64,000 nt of DNA from Vibrio sp. D404a (lineage in GTDB: Bacteria; Pseudomonadota; Gammaproteobacteria; Enterobacterales; Vibrionaceae): positions 62,001-126,000 of the forward strand of contig NZ_JAHGAJ010000002.1 of the NCBI RefSeq assembly GCF_030248535.1, given 5' to 3'. Under the pieces are notes generated by a model. The model worked only from the letters and a program-made list of their open reading frames with translations. It was not told the DNA's origin and made no database searches. Below are positions 35,206 through 45,958 of this stretch, in pieces (position 1 is the stretch's first letter; each line of letters begins with the position of its first letter). Position numbers and translations under genes: made by a program.

Positions 35206-35810
35206 TTAAGTCAGCCCTCAACTGGTACGACGCTATCGTCGAAAAATGCAAACAATACGATTACGTAGCACTGCTTTTAGTCCGACTGTATTTGATTCCT
35301 GTGATTTTCGTGGGTGCACGTTCAAAAGTGCTTGGTTTCGCCGGCACCGTCGCTTGGTTTGGCGCATCGACCGCTGATGGAGGCCTGAATCTACCCTTCC
35401 CTGAGTTACTCGCATTCTTAGCGGCAGCGACCGAAGTGTTGGGCTGTATCTGTATCGCGTTAGGTCTGTTTACTCGCTTTATCTCAATCCCGATGATTTT
35501 CATGATGAGCGTAGCGAGCGCAATGGTTCACTGGAAGCATGGTTGGGATGCGATTGCGACTGGTGGTATGGAAGCAACAATTCGACTTAACGGCTTCATT
35601 GAGTGGCTCGCGGTTAACTTCCCTGGTCGTTACAACTACATCACTGAACTTGGCGACCCGGTAATGCTGAACAACGGTATGGAGTTCGCAGGTACCTACT
35701 TCGTGATGTTGCTTGTGCTGCTGGTCTACGGTGGCGGTCGTTATGTGAGCCTAGATTACTGGCTGCGTAACCGCTTTACACGCAAACAAACGAAATCTCT
35801 TCGCTGGTAA
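35202..35810 (+). CDS. DoxX-family membrane protein (HvfX/BufD-like)
   Basis: A 202-residue protein with four or more helices (about 22-45, 68-95, 100-120 and 160-180). RLYLIPVIFVGARSKVLGF and LAAATEVLGCICIALGLFTR mark the DoxX family. It ends the four-gene bufferin-type operon, overlapping bufC by 4 bp, as in HvfABCX-type clusters. Its role is not settled; redox or export support for the modified peptide is possible. No terminator is obvious between it and cydA. Confidence 0.88.
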   Translation: MIKSALNWYDAIVEKCKQYDYVALLLVRLYLIPVIFVGARSKVLGFAGTVAWFGASTADGGLNLPFPELLAFLAAATEVLGCICIALGLFTRFISIPMIFMMSVASAMVHWKHGWDAIATGGMEATIRLNGFIEWLAVNFPGRYNYITELGDPVMLNNGMEFAGTYFVMLLVLLVYGGGRYVSLDYWLRNRFTRKQTKSLRW

Positions 35811-35992
35811 CTGATGTCTTCCAATTTGTCTCTAGTAATTAGTTTCAATTAGCTACCGGCTTTCAAATGATTCGCTGATTTCAAATGCCGTACACGTATC
35901 AATCACGTTCAGCCTTGAAATTTGTTATCTCACATTACCCTTCTTATCTTTATGAATCTTACCCGTCACGTTGGTGGCGGGAAGGAGTATTT

Positions 35993-37612
35993 ATGCTTAC
36001 AGATGTCGTTGATCTGTCGCGGTTTCAATTCGCAAGTACCGCTCTTTATCACTTTATATTCGTTCCCCTAACCATAGGTTTGTCTTTCTTACTCGCAGTG
36101 ATGGAATCGCTGTATGTGATGACCAATAAAACCATCTACAAAGACATGACTAAATTCTGGGGGAAATTGTTTGGCATCAACTTCGCTATTGGTGTCGCTA
36201 CAGGCTTAACCATGGAGTTCCAGTTCGGCACCAACTGGGCTTATTACTCACACTACGTGGGTGACATCTTTGGTGCGCCACTCGCGATTGAAGCGCTAAT
36301 AGCGTTTTTCTTAGAGTCTACCCTAGTCGGCATGTTCTTCTTTGGTTGGGACAAGCTCTCTAAGCGTCAACACTTGTCGGTGACTTGGTTAACAGCACTA
36401 GGTTCGAACTTCTCTGGCCTGTGGATTCTGATGGCCAATGGCTGGATGCAAAACCCTGTGGGCGCGGAGTTTAATTTCGAAACCATGCGCATGGAGATGA
36501 CAGACTTTGTAGAAGTGATCTTTAACCCGGTTACCCAAGTGAAGTTCGTGCATACCGTTGCGGCAGGTTACACAACCGGCGCCCTATTTATCATGGGTAT
36601 CAGTGCCTACTACATGCTTAAAGGACGCGATCTTCCATTCGCTCGTCGTTCCTTTGCGGTTGCGAGTGCATTCGGTATGGCAGCCATTGTTTCAACGGTA
36701 ATGCTAGGTGATGAATCTGGCTATGAGCTGGGTGACGTTCAACAGGTAAAATTGGCTGCGATTGAAGCCGAATGGCACACCGAAGAAGCGCCTGCTTCAT
36801 TCACCCTGTTTGGTTTTCCGAATCAAGAAACTATGGAGACGGATTACGCGATTAAGATCCCGTATGTCATGGGTATTATCGCAACGCGCTCTTTGGATAC
36901 GCCAGTGGTCGGTATTCATGACTTACTCGCGAAGAACGAACAACGCGTGCGTAATGGCATCATCGCTTATGGATTGTTAGAGAAGCTTCGCTCTGGCGAT
37001 AAATCGCAACAAAACATCGATGAATTTGAAACCGTCAAACAGGATTTAGGTTACGGGCTGCTCGTTAAGAAATACAGCGATAACGTGGTCGACGCTACAG
37101 AGCAACAGATACAACAAGCCGCTAAGGATACCATTCCTAACGTCGCCCCACTGTTTTGGAGCTTCCGAATCATGGTGGTGTGTGGCGTATTGATGTTTGC
37201 CATCATTGGGCTTTCATTTGTTCAAATCTGTCGCCGTAAAATTGGTACCAATCCTTGGTTACTGAAAGCGACCATATGCGCAATTCCACTCCCATGGATC
37301 GCCTGTGAAGCCGGTTGGTTTGTCGCTGAGTATGGTCGTCAACCTTGGGCGATTGGTGAGATTCTTCCCGTGAATATGGGCGTTTCAAACTTACCTGCTT
37401 CTAGCCTGTGGATCTCCATCGGCCTAGTTTATCTGCTTTACACCTTCTTCTTGATTGTAGAAATGTACTTGATGGTTAAGTTCGCCAAGATGGGGCCAAG
37501 CGCCTTGAAAACAGGTCGCTACTATCACGAGAGAACTCGTACCAAGCAGACTCCATCTTCATTGGAATACAACACCACGAATCAACTAGATAACTCTATT
37601 GATCTTCATTAA
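35993..37612 (+). CDS. cydA: cytochrome bd ubiquinol oxidase subunit I
   Basis: A 539-residue inner-membrane subunit of the bd oxidase, which oxidises quinol and reduces O2 with high affinity. The long quinol loop of the E. coli type is present ([20 protein letters not shown]), as is the GRQPW motif and the haem-ligand region [13 protein letters not shown]. Start ATG 35993 follows AAGGAG; an in-frame ORF extends 36 codons upstream without a ribosome site. It is followed by cydB and cydX. The position after the copper peptide operon is interesting since bd oxidase needs no copper. Confidence 0.97.
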   Translation: MLTDVVDLSRFQFASTALYHFIFVPLTIGLSFLLAVMESLYVMTNKTIYKDMTKFWGKLFGINFAIGVATGLTMEFQFGTNWAYYSHYVGDIFGAPLAIEALIAFFLESTLVGMFFFGWDKLSKRQHLSVTWLTALGSNFSGLWILMANGWMQNPVGAEFNFETMRMEMTDFVEVIFNPVTQVKFVHTVAAGYTTGALFIMGISAYYMLKGRDLPFARRSFAVASAFGMAAIVSTVMLGDESGYELGDVQQVKLAAIEAEWHTEEAPASFTLFGFPNQETMETDYAIKIPYVMGIIATRSLDTPVVGIHDLLAKNEQRVRNGIIAYGLLEKLRSGDKSQQNIDEFETVKQDLGYGLLVKKYSDNVVDATEQQIQQAAKDTIPNVAPLFWSFRIMVVCGVLMFAIIGLSFVQICRRKIGTNPWLLKATICAIPLPWIACEAGWFVAEYGRQPWAIGEILPVNMGVSNLPASSLWISIGLVYLLYTFFLIVEMYLMVKFAKMGPSALKTGRYYHERTRTKQTPSSLEYNTTNQLDNSIDLH

Positions 37613-37621
37613 GGAATTCAG

Positions 37622-38758
37622 ATGTTTGATTATGAAAATCTTCGCCTGTTTACATGGGCAATCATTGGCGTGTTGTTGATCGGATTCATCATTACCGATG
37701 GCTTTGATATGGGCGTAGCGGCATTGCTGCCAGTGTTAGGCAAATCCGATACTGACCGCCGAATTATGATTAACGCGATTGCGCCTCACTGGGATGGAAA
37801 TCAAGTGTGGTTAGTGACGGCAGGTGGCGCTATTTTCGCTATCTGGCCTGCAATCTATGCCGCGACATTCTCAGGTTTCTACTTAGCCATGATTACCGTG
37901 TTGGCAACTTTATGGTTAAGACCGCTAGGGATGGACTACCGAGCAAAAATAGATAACCCACAATGGAAGCAAGCTTGTGATATCGCATTAATTGTTAGTG
38001 GTTTCATTCCACCCGTTATCTTCGGGGTTGGCTTTGGCAACCTAATGATTGGTTTGCCATTTGAGTTTAATGAGCTATTGATGATGTCATATCAAGGTGG
38101 ATTTTGGGATCTACTGACCCCGTTCCCTATCCTTTGTGGCTTGGTGAGCCTTGCGATGGCTGTGACACAAGGTGCGGCATTTTTACAAATCAAAACAACG
38201 GGTGATTTGAAACAACGATCTCAAAACGTCGTCGTGTGTATGGCATTAGTAACCGCAGGCCTATTCGCTGTTGGTGGGTGGTTTGCAAACTCACTACCGG
38301 GTTACCTGATCACGAGCCCAATCGTGACTGATGCAGTATCAAACCCTTTACTTAAACATGTCATGAAGTTTGATGACTTACTGCTACATAACTACCAAAC
38401 CTATCCGTTACTTTGGTGCATTCCCGCACTTGGCGTTGTAGGTATGTTGGCTTGCGCAGTGATGACACGATTAAACCGTGGTGGCTTTGCTTTCGCAGCA
38501 TCAAGCTTATCTCTCGCCTCTATCGTGACCACTGCCGGTGTTGCTCTGTTTCCAATGATCATGCCTTCAAGCTTAATGCCTTCTCATAGCTTAACTGTGT
38601 GGGATGGAACATCGAGCCAATTAACACTGAGCATTATTTCCGTGGTTGCTGTTATCGTCGTACCGATCATTTTGGGTTACACAATCTGGTGTTACTACAA
38701 AATGTTTGGACGATTAGATAGCCAGTATATTCGCGACAACAGCTCATCACTGTATTAA
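37622..38758 (+). CDS. cydB: cytochrome bd ubiquinol oxidase subunit II
   Basis: A 378-residue membrane protein with about eight helices, the partner of CydA. TDGFDMGVAALLPVLG, PHWDGNQVWLVTAGGAIFAIWP and the C-terminal helices match CydB throughout. The start ATG 37622 comes nine bases after the cydA stop with AAGGAATTC before it. Length equals E. coli CydB (379). Confidence 0.97.
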   Translation: MFDYENLRLFTWAIIGVLLIGFIITDGFDMGVAALLPVLGKSDTDRRIMINAIAPHWDGNQVWLVTAGGAIFAIWPAIYAATFSGFYLAMITVLATLWLRPLGMDYRAKIDNPQWKQACDIALIVSGFIPPVIFGVGFGNLMIGLPFEFNELLMMSYQGGFWDLLTPFPILCGLVSLAMAVTQGAAFLQIKTTGDLKQRSQNVVVCMALVTAGLFAVGGWFANSLPGYLITSPIVTDAVSNPLLKHVMKFDDLLLHNYQTYPLLWCIPALGVVGMLACAVMTRLNRGGFAFAASSLSLASIVTTAGVALFPMIMPSSLMPSHSLTVWDGTSSQLTLSIISVVAVIVVPIILGYTIWCYYKMFGRLDSQYIRDNSSSLY

Positions 38759-38803
38759 TTGCTCATCACTGAACGAATAGAAAGTAAAATAGGAGGATAA
38801 CCT

Positions 38804-38902
38804 ATGTGGTATTTATGTTGGGTACTTGGCGTACTGCTCGCCTGTGCATTTGGGATCATCAATGGTCTGTGGTTAGAAAACACAGAGCAATTGGATAAAT
38901 AA
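38804..38902 (+). CDS. cydX: cytochrome bd oxidase small subunit CydX
   Basis: A 32-residue single-helix peptide starting MWYLCWVLGVLLACAFGI and ending LENTEQLDK, the classic CydX pattern. It stabilises the haem arrangement in the bd oxidase. AGGAGG lies seven bases before the ATG. It is 45 bp after cydB and 58 bp before a strong terminator, so it closes the cydABX operon. No ybgE (cydZ) gene follows. Confidence 0.95.
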   Translation: MWYLCWVLGVLLACAFGIINGLWLENTEQLDK

Positions 38903-38960
38903 CCCCTGAGCAATGTATAAGCAAACAAGTAATACATAGAAAAATAAGCAATACATAAAC

Positions 38961-39000
38961 AAAAACGCCGTCATACAGCTAAGTATGACGGCGTTTTTTT
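38961..39000. terminator. bidirectional terminator between cydX and ybiT
   Basis: Perfect 16-bp inverted repeat AAAAACGCCGTCATAC / GTATGACGGCGTTTTT with a 6-base loop and flanking A and T runs. Confidence 0.95.
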
Positions 39001-39039
39001 AATTTAAAGCTTCTAGCGAAGCAATAGCAAGCTTAGGGC

Positions 39040-40623
39040 TTAGCCACGTGCTTTCAAGAACTCAGCGTAAGTACCACGGAAGTCATGGATCTGACCATCT
39101 TTGATCTCTAGGATACGTGTTGCTAGCGAGTCTACGAATACACGGTCGTGAGAAACGAAGAACAGTGTGCCTTTGTAGTTCTCAAGAGCCAAGTTGAGTG
39201 CTTCGATAGATTCCATATCCATGTGGTTTGTTGGCTCATCCATTAGCAGGATGTTTGGTTTATGCATCATGATCTTACCAAGAAGCATACGACCTTGTTC
39301 ACCACCAGAGATAACCTTAACTGACTTCTTAATGTCGTCTTGGCCAAATAGCATACGACCTAGGAAGCTACGTACTACTTGCTCATCTTCGCCTTCTTGA
39401 CGCCATTGGCTCATCCAGTCGAATAGGTTCATGTCTTCTTCAAAGTCATGAGCATGGTCTTGAGCATAGTAACCGATGTTCGCGTTCTCAGACCACTTGT
39501 ATTCACCTGTACGCGCTTCTAGCACACCAGCAAGAGTGTTTAGTAGAGTTGTTTTACCAACGCCGTTCTCACCGATGATTGCAACACGCTCGCCCACTTC
39601 GAAGATCGCATCGAACTTGTTGTATAGGTCTTCTTCAAAACCTTGAGATAGGTTTTCAACCACAAGCGCGTTACGGAACAGCTCTTTAGACTGTTCGAAA
39701 CGGATGAACGGGTTTTGACGGCTAGATGCTTTAACTTCTTCTAGCTGAATCTTATCGATCTGTTTAGCACGAGACGTTGCTTGCTTAGCTTTAGATGCGT
39801 TAGCAGAGAAACGAGATACGAAGGTTTGAAGTTCAGCAATTTGCGCTTTCTTCTTCGCGTTGTCAGACAGTAGACGCTCACGAGCTTGTGTCGCTGCCGT
39901 CATGTATTCATCGTAGTTACCTGGGTAAACGCGTAGCTCACCGTAATCAAGGTCAGCCATGTGAGTACATACAGAGTTTAGGAAGTGACGGTCGTGCGAA
40001 ATGATGATCATTGTGCAGTTACGTTGGTTTAGCGTCTCTTCCAACCAGCGGATGGTGTCCATGTCCAAGTTGTTCGTTGGTTCGTCTAGCAGCATGATAT
40101 GCGGGTCTGCGAACAGAACTTGTGCTAGAAGAACACGAAGTTTCCAACCTGGTGCAACTTCGCTCATTAGGCCAAAGTGAAGAGACTCTTCGATACCTAC
40201 AGCAAGAAGAAGCTCACCGGCTTTCGCTTCTGCCATGTAGCCATCCATTTCAGCGAACTGAACTTCAAGATCAGCGACTTTCATGCCGTCTTCTTCGCTC
40301 ATTTCTGCCAAAGAGTAAATGCGGTCACGCTCTTTCTTAATTTCCCAAAGCTCTTTGTGACCCATAATAACCGTGTCGATTACTGTGAACTCTTCATAAG
40401 CGAACTGGTCTTGGTTTAGCTTAGCAACGCGCTCGTTTGGATCGTAGCTTACGTTACCTGCGCTTGGCTCTAGTTCACCAGAAAGAATCTTCATGAACGT
40501 AGACTTACCACAGCCATTCGCGCCGATTAGACCGTAACGGTTACCTTCGCCGAACTTAACTGAAATATTTTCGAAAAGTGGCTTCGCGCCGAATTGTTGG
40601 GTGATATTTGCTGTGGAAATCAA
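39040..40623 (-). CDS. ybiT: ABC-F family translation factor YbiT
   Basis: A 527-residue protein with two ABC ATPase domains and no membrane helices. Walker A motifs are GANGCGKST and GENGVGKTT; Walker B segments are [12 protein letters not shown] and [12 protein letters not shown]. The first-domain signature is replaced by [12 protein letters not shown], as in E. coli YbiT, and the second is [16 protein letters not shown] proteins bind the ribosome E site and affect elongation or rescue. Length is as expected for YbiT. It converges on cydX across a shared terminator. Confidence 0.93.
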   Translation of the reverse strand: MISTANITQQFGAKPLFENISVKFGEGNRYGLIGANGCGKSTFMKILSGELEPSAGNVSYDPNERVAKLNQDQFAYEEFTVIDTVIMGHKELWEIKKERDRIYSLAEMSEEDGMKVADLEVQFAEMDGYMAEAKAGELLLAVGIEESLHFGLMSEVAPGWKLRVLLAQVLFADPHIMLLDEPTNNLDMDTIRWLEETLNQRNCTMIIISHDRHFLNSVCTHMADLDYGELRVYPGNYDEYMTAATQARERLLSDNAKKKAQIAELQTFVSRFSANASKAKQATSRAKQIDKIQLEEVKASSRQNPFIRFEQSKELFRNALVVENLSQGFEEDLYNKFDAIFEVGERVAIIGENGVGKTTLLNTLAGVLEARTGEYKWSENANIGYYAQDHAHDFEEDMNLFDWMSQWRQEGEDEQVVRSFLGRMLFGQDDIKKSVKVISGGEQGRMLLGKIMMHKPNILLMDEPTNHMDMESIEALNLALENYKGTLFFVSHDRVFVDSLATRILEIKDGQIHDFRGTYAEFLKARG

Positions 40624-40913
40624 TGCCTTTACCTTTTTAATGTGAAAAACGCCGCAACGTTACTCGTTCAAGCCCGTAACTGCAAGCGTTGTTTGCCTTA
40701 TTAAGCATATTAGTCTTAGGAAACGCAGGAATTCACAATCACCGTTTCACGCAGACGAATGACTTATTAAAAAGTAGAACGGATTTTCGAAAAACCTAGG
40801 GTCGAACGGCGAATAAATCACCGGAACGTCGTTCTCGTCGGGAATAGAAACGATTTAAGAGGATCATTGGCGGTAAACGAACTACACTAATTCAATCTAA
40901 TCAGGAAGTTAAA
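40624..40913. other. 290-bp non-coding space between ybiT and the ATPase gene
   Basis: The divergent promoters of ybiT and the ATPase-MscS pair should lie here. I see no convincing operator, RNA or small gene. The stretch 40790-40850 is GC-richer than its surroundings (ACCTAGGGTCGAACGGCG and following) but shows no clear hairpin. Confidence 0.5.
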
Positions 40914-43319
40914 GTGAAGTTTATGCGCCAATTATCACTAATATGCGTTCGGCATATTTGGTTACTGTGGATGGCAATGGTTTCATTTAGTAGTGTCGCC
41001 CAGTGGCAGTACGAACAGGAAGTCACCCCTAGCGTTAGCGAAACCGCTATTAGCATCAGTAACGAGATTCAAACCATACCCGAGCCATTATTTATGTCGG
41101 CTCAAGATCAACGCAAAGTCTCTCAGTTGCTCAAGGCTGTATTGATTGAACAGCAAAAGCAGAGCGATCAATTTTCCCTGCACCTTTCCGAGTTCGTCGA
41201 CAACTTAAAGTCCGATCAAGCCTCTGAAGTGAAATCCCAGCTGGGTGATGAGATTTGGTTTCGCGTCGAGTCTGATTTTCTTACCCTCAGCAGCATAAAC
41301 AGCAGTAAGCAGACGCTGCTTGAGCTGGCTGACACAACAACACGCGACAAGCTAACGGGTTTTGGTCCGCAAGGTGTTCGGCAGTTAAAGCAAGAGTGGC
41401 AATTAACGCTACTCAATGCTGAATACCTGTTTTACTTTCAGATGCGAAGCTTTCGAGCTTTGGTTGAGGACATCTTTGTTTCTCCCGTCCCGGTGATTTG
41501 GGCCGGACTTAAGGTATTTTTCATCTACAGCATCTTAATGTGGTGGCTCGCGAACAGCGCTAGAATTATTAAACTGTATAAAAACACAGTACTAGAGAAA
41601 ACCAGCACTCCGCCGCTCTGGGTTCGTATCATTTGGTACTTTAGTCGCGCACACAAGGCATTGGCTTGGTTGATTGCAATAACGCTATCCTTGCAGGTTC
41701 TATCGACCATACCTAGCCTGCAGCACCTCGTTTTCTTAGAGATATTTACTTGGTGGATTTTAGGTGGCTCAATTGCAATCAGCTTTATCTTGGAGTTCGC
41801 TTATCGAAACAGCCGAACCTCAAGCAAGATGATCGTCGAGTTACGCTTATCAACGATTCGCCGCTATGTGTGGAGTGCGATCATCGCAGGTGTAATACTG
41901 CAAATCTCTACCATGACTCTTGGCAAAGGCACCATCTACAACTGGATATACAGCGCGCTCTTCTTCTGGTTTGTGCTCATCACCATATCGGTATTGCGAT
42001 TATGGCGCGAAACCGTGTTTGAGTTAGTGGAAAGCATTGCAGAACGTCCTTGGTGGGTGAACTGGGCGATCAGCAAGAAACGCATCTGGATCATCAGTAT
42101 CGTGGCAACAGCCCTTGCCGCCGCTTGGGTTATGACTCATATCGCCAAGCATCGTTTAATCTCGAAGCTTTCGCATTTTACTTTTTTCAGCCAAGCGCTC
42201 GCCTATCTGTTCCGCATCGAAGTGGCGAAACAGAAAGGTAATGCCGCAGATGGGCAGTCGCTGGTTCGCGTTAAGGGCGACGCTGCATTCGATTATGTTC
42301 TGCCGGGTAATCATGACAGTGAGCTGATTGAATACGCAGACGCGGAAATCAAACAGCTATCAAAATACCTACTGACAGACTCGCCTGCTTTATGTGTCGT
42401 GTCTGGCGAGCGTGGTGTCGGCACAACCACCTTTCTAAAGCAGATGCTGCATAAGGTGAAAAACGCCGAGCCTATCTACTTAAACTGCCCTCATTCAGGC
42501 TATCAAGAGTTGCTGGCCCATTTTGCGGTTAGCATCGGACTTGAGGAGGATGCGACTGAAATCCAAATCATCAGTCAATTACGCGGTAGTCAAACCACCT
42601 ACCTTATCGCTGTTGATAACGGGCAACGTTTGGTGAAACCTATGGTAGGCGGTCTATCTGCCCTAATTCGTTTAACCAATTTGATTCGACGCTCAAAGAA
42701 GAACCATCGCGCAATTATCTCGATTGAGAAAGCAAGCTGGCGTTTTGTCGATCGAGCACGAGGTGAAAGGCTGCTGTTTGACTGGGTCGCTTTTCTGCCT
42801 AAATGGAGCGAACAACAGATCGCTTCTCTGTTGGATACACGGATCAATCAATCCGATGACTATGCCGTGAGCTTTGACGGTCTGGTGGTACCGAAACAGT
42901 GGGATCAGCAAGACGTCACCGAAGAGGAACGCGCTAAGCAAGGCTTCTATCGTATCCTATGGCATTACTCAGATGGCAACCCAACCGTCGCGCTAAGGTT
43001 CTTTCGTTTCTCCCTCAACCGCAACAAAGATACCGATCAGGTGATGGTGAGGCTGTTTCATGCGCCTGAATCTGAAGAGCTTGAGAAGATGCCTAAGCCT
43101 ATGCTCGCTGTGTTGCGTTCGATTGTTCAGCTTGAGATAGCGACGCCTGAGGAGTTATCAGAATGTACACAGCTCTCTATCTCCGAAGTGACAGGTATCC
43201 TGCGCTACTTCCAAAGCCGTGGCTATATCGAATGGACCGAAGACAAAGCCAAAGTCTCAGACCACTGGTTTAGGCACATTACCAATGTATTAGACCGACA
43301 GCATTTATTGGTGAAGTAA
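40914..43319 (+). CDS. membrane-anchored P-loop ATPase paired with MscS channel
   Basis: A 801-residue protein I cannot assign to a named family. It has an N-terminal signal-like helix (12-31), an extracytoplasmic helical region to about 190, about six membrane helices between 195 and 415, and then a cytosolic part. The cytosolic part holds a Walker A motif GERGVGTT (498-505) and a Walker B-like strand ending VDN, then a C-terminal winged-helix-like segment (about 720-785: SISEVTGILRYFQSRGYIEW). This is the layout of an AAA/STAND-type NTPase on a membrane anchor. The start is GTG 40914 (AGGAAG six bases upstream). The next gene, an MscS channel, begins after one base. Confidence 0.7.
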   Translation: MKFMRQLSLICVRHIWLLWMAMVSFSSVAQWQYEQEVTPSVSETAISISNEIQTIPEPLFMSAQDQRKVSQLLKAVLIEQQKQSDQFSLHLSEFVDNLKSDQASEVKSQLGDEIWFRVESDFLTLSSINSSKQTLLELADTTTRDKLTGFGPQGVRQLKQEWQLTLLNAEYLFYFQMRSFRALVEDIFVSPVPVIWAGLKVFFIYSILMWWLANSARIIKLYKNTVLEKTSTPPLWVRIIWYFSRAHKALAWLIAITLSLQVLSTIPSLQHLVFLEIFTWWILGGSIAISFILEFAYRNSRTSSKMIVELRLSTIRRYVWSAIIAGVILQISTMTLGKGTIYNWIYSALFFWFVLITISVLRLWRETVFELVESIAERPWWVNWAISKKRIWIISIVATALAAAWVMTHIAKHRLISKLSHFTFFSQALAYLFRIEVAKQKGNAADGQSLVRVKGDAAFDYVLPGNHDSELIEYADAEIKQLSKYLLTDSPALCVVSGERGVGTTTFLKQMLHKVKNAEPIYLNCPHSGYQELLAHFAVSIGLEEDATEIQIISQLRGSQTTYLIAVDNGQRLVKPMVGGLSALIRLTNLIRRSKKNHRAIISIEKASWRFVDRARGERLLFDWVAFLPKWSEQQIASLLDTRINQSDDYAVSFDGLVVPKQWDQQDVTEEERAKQGFYRILWHYSDGNPTVALRFFRFSLNRNKDTDQVMVRLFHAPESEELEKMPKPMLAVLRSIVQLEIATPEELSECTQLSISEVTGILRYFQSRGYIEWTEDKAKVSDHWFRHITNVLDRQHLLVK

Positions 43320-43320
43320 C

Positions 43321-44214
43321 ATGAACAGAATTATTACGACAATAAGTTTCACCCTACTAACGCTTTTGCTGCCATTGCAGGTGGCTGTCGCGGCAGAAGA
43401 AGTTGTTGACGTCGAGAGCATTCAGCAGTTTGCCAGCCTCATTCGCTGGAGTGGTGTTTTCTTCTCAGTGTTGGTCATCGCAGCAACATGGTTGTTGATT
43501 AAGTTTATGAACTCTATGGTGGAGAGTATTGGTGGTCAGTTTGTTCAATATCGAATGATGCTGCAAAAGGTCCAATCCTTCCTACAGTTCTTTATCTATA
43601 TGACGGCTGGCCTTGTGGTCTTCATGATGAGCTTTCGTATCAACGACCACATCTTGGCTTTGATTGGCGGTACGCTCGCAGTATCGGTTGGTTTCGCATT
43701 AAAAGATCTGGCGGCGTCGTTTATTGCGGGTCTCACAGTGATGATAGACCGACCATTTCAAGTAGGTGACCGTGTAACCTTCGAAGGCAACTATGGCGAT
43801 ATCATTACCATCGGACTGCGTTCAGTTCGAATGCGAACTCTCAACGACGACATCATCACCATCCCCAATAACAAGTTCCTTAACGAAGTTACGACCAGTG
43901 GCAACTATGGCGCTCTTGATATGCAGGTGGTGATCCCCTTCTATGTCGGTATGGATGAAGACATCACACTCGCTCGCGATCTAATTCAAGAAGCGGCATC
44001 ATCGAGTCGTTACATTCATCTACCAAAGCCAGTCACAGTGCTGGTAAAACAGACCATTACCGATAACTACTTGGCAATTCAATTAACCTGTAAGGCTTAC
44101 GTTGTGGATACTGCGTACGAGAAGTTGTTTGAGACCGACATTACTTTAAGAGTGATGAAAGAGTTTAAAAAGCACAGTATCAAACCTCCGAAGATCGCGG
44201 TGGCCTCGGACTAG
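43321..44214 (+). CDS. small-conductance mechanosensitive channel (MscS family)
   Basis: A 297-residue MscS-type channel with an N-terminal signal-like segment (MNRIITTISFTLLTLLLPLQ), helices at about 40-65 and 80-105, and the pore helix region GGTLAVSVGFALKDLAASFIAG. The cytosolic beta domain follows (PFQVGDRVTFEGNYGDIITI, NDDIITIPNNKF). Such channels open under membrane tension to release solutes. It starts one base after the ATPase stop, so both are made from one message. Slightly longer at the N-terminus than E. coli MscS (286). Confidence 0.88.
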   Translation: MNRIITTISFTLLTLLLPLQVAVAAEEVVDVESIQQFASLIRWSGVFFSVLVIAATWLLIKFMNSMVESIGGQFVQYRMMLQKVQSFLQFFIYMTAGLVVFMMSFRINDHILALIGGTLAVSVGFALKDLAASFIAGLTVMIDRPFQVGDRVTFEGNYGDIITIGLRSVRMRTLNDDIITIPNNKFLNEVTTSGNYGALDMQVVIPFYVGMDEDITLARDLIQEAASSSRYIHLPKPVTVLVKQTITDNYLAIQLTCKAYVVDTAYEKLFETDITLRVMKEFKKHSIKPPKIAVASD

Positions 44215-44223
44215 CGCTTGGGT

Positions 44224-44268
44224 ACCTATTAACCATTTAGCACCTATTAACCCTCTTGTACCAATTAA
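44224..44268. repeat. short imperfect tandem repeat before terminator
   Basis: ACCTATTAACC occurs at 44224-44234 and 44242-44252, and a degenerate ACCAATTAA at 44260-44268, at about 18-bp spacing. It lies between the MscS stop and the terminator and has no evident function. Confidence 0.6.
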
Positions 44269-44303
44269 AAAAGCCCTCGCTTCAGTCAAAGCGAGGGCTT
44301 TTT
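44268..44303. terminator. terminator between mscS-like and chemoreceptor genes
   Basis: AAAAAGCCCTCGCTT (44268-44282) and AAGCGAGGGCTTTTT (44289-44303) form a perfect 15-bp stem with a 6-base loop. It serves both convergent transcripts. Confidence 0.95.
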
Positions 44304-44338
44304 GTATCCGGTCTATTCAAAGACCTTTATACGACTGA

Positions 44339-45958
44339 CTATACCTTAAAGTATTTCAACTGATCGGTTAGGTGTTCAGCGGTATTGGCCATCTTTTGAC
44401 TGTCTTCTGCCAACGATTGAGAAGCCTGAAGTACCTCATTCGCAGCTAAGTGAATGCTCGATACATTTTGGTTCATCTCTGTGGCAACAGAACTTTGCTG
44501 CTCAGAAGCCGCTGCGATTTGTGCCACCATGTCGTTGGCGTTTTGAAGCTCTGCCACAATTTCATCAAGCTGAGCACGGGTATCGTCAGACGCTTTCACG
44601 CTGTGATCAACCTCCTCGTTACTCTGCTTCATCGCCACAAAGGTTTGCTCCGCTTGTTGTGTTAGCTTTTCAATAGTGTGTTGAACTTCGTTGGTCGAGT
44701 TTTGTGTACGACTAGCAAGGTTACGAACTTCATCGGCTACGACAGCAAAACCACGGCCCTGCTCACCTGCTCTTGCCGCTTCGATCGCCGCGTTTAGCGC
44801 AAGCAAGTTAGTTTGCTCTGATACTTCACGAATCACGCCAACGACTTGGCTGATTTCGGTGACACCGTATTGCAGATCTTGTACTAGGCTGTTGGCGTTG
44901 GCGATGTTTTGAGATACGTGGGAAATACTCGTCGCCGTGACTTTCATGTTCTCATCGTTTTTGTACGCGTGGTCGACCACTTTATTGGTACTGATTGAGG
45001 TATTTTCTGCATTCACTGCCACATCAGAGATTGTCGCACTCATCTCTGTCATCGCGGTCGATAACAGTTCAAGCTGCGCGTGTTGAGAGTTGACGCTGGT
45101 TGCTGCCTCTTCACTCGCCTGTGCGATGTAACTCGCCATTGAGCTCGACTGTCCAGCAGATTCATTTGCTGTCTTGAGTGTGCTTTGCAGTTTATCGAGC
45201 ATTTTGTCGATCTGCTGCGACATATCACCCAGCTCATCTTTGCGTGTCATGTTCATGCGCACGCGTAGATCACCATCAGCAATCGCATGCGTGTTATTGA
45301 TAAGCTTTGAAAGTGGAATCAGGATATTGTTTGAAATCGCATAGCCCATGATGAACAGCATTCCCGACAACACCAACGCGACAAACGCCTCTTTAAGTGC
45401 AAGAGCCCAAAACGCCTCTTGGATATCCGCCACTAAGATCCCTGAACCGACAATCCAGTTCCACTCAGGAAAGAGTTCAACATAAGAGATTTTGTCTTTT
45501 AGTTCACCTTGCGGGCTTTTCCATTGGTAATCGAGAAAGCCTTTGCCTTGCGGTGTGCGCGAGATAGAGACCATTTCACGCCAGTGGAACTTACCGGCAC
45601 CATCTTTAAAGTTGTGCGTGTTTTCACCATTGAGCTCTGGCTTTAACGGGTGGATCACCACCTGCGATTGCTGATTTAAGATCCAAAAGTAGTTGTTGCC
45701 GTCATAACGTAAGTCTTGAATCGCAGCGAGGGCTTGTTGTTTTGCTTGCTCCTCACCCAATACAGCACGTTGACCATAGTAATGCTTAGCCAATGACACA
45801 GCGGATTCAACCTGTGCACTGAGTTTACTCTCACGCTCTGCCATTGAGGAAGCGCGCTGCTGCAGTAAGTTATAAGTACATGCCATGATCAGTGATACTA
45901 CTGAGAATATGACAATGGAGGCGAGTTTAGATTTGATTGAAAGGTTGCTTAGTTTCAT
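44339..45958 (-). CDS. methyl-accepting chemotaxis protein with single Cache sensor
   Basis: A 539-residue chemoreceptor. Helix 1 is at about 11-32, and a periplasmic sCache_2-type domain at about 50-185 carries [27 protein letters not shown] and [14 protein letters not shown]. Helix 2 (about 188-210), HAMP and the signalling domain follow, with [23 protein letters not shown]. sCache_2 domains often bind small organic acids. No CheR-tethering pentapeptide is seen at the C-terminus. The gene is alone, between a terminator and an open 180-bp space. Confidence 0.92.
   Translation of the reverse strand: MKLSNLSIKSKLASIVIFSVVSLIMACTYNLLQQRASSMAERESKLSAQVESAVSLAKHYYGQRAVLGEEQAKQQALAAIQDLRYDGNNYFWILNQQSQVVIHPLKPELNGENTHNFKDGAGKFHWREMVSISRTPQGKGFLDYQWKSPQGELKDKISYVELFPEWNWIVGSGILVADIQEAFWALALKEAFVALVLSGMLFIMGYAISNNILIPLSKLINNTHAIADGDLRVRMNMTRKDELGDMSQQIDKMLDKLQSTLKTANESAGQSSSMASYIAQASEEAATSVNSQHAQLELLSTAMTEMSATISDVAVNAENTSISTNKVVDHAYKNDENMKVTATSISHVSQNIANANSLVQDLQYGVTEISQVVGVIREVSEQTNLLALNAAIEAARAGEQGRGFAVVADEVRNLASRTQNSTNEVQHTIEKLTQQAEQTFVAMKQSNEEVDHSVKASDDTRAQLDEIVAELQNANDMVAQIAAASEQQSSVATEMNQNVSSIHLAANEVLQASQSLAEDSQKMANTAEHLTDQLKYFKV

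Noticed and set aside
35885..35992. 36-codon extension of CydA
   Set aside because: No ribosome site, non-family sequence, and a strong AAGGAG precedes the internal ATG.
39040..40623. YbiT as an antibiotic-resistance ABC-F protein
   Set aside because: It matches the housekeeping YbiT pattern, including the altered first signature [12 protein letters not shown].
40914..44214. Calling the ATPase-MscS pair a known anti-phage system
   Set aside because: No defence genes or mobile elements are nearby and I recognise no described defence family; position in core genome argues against it, so the role is left open.
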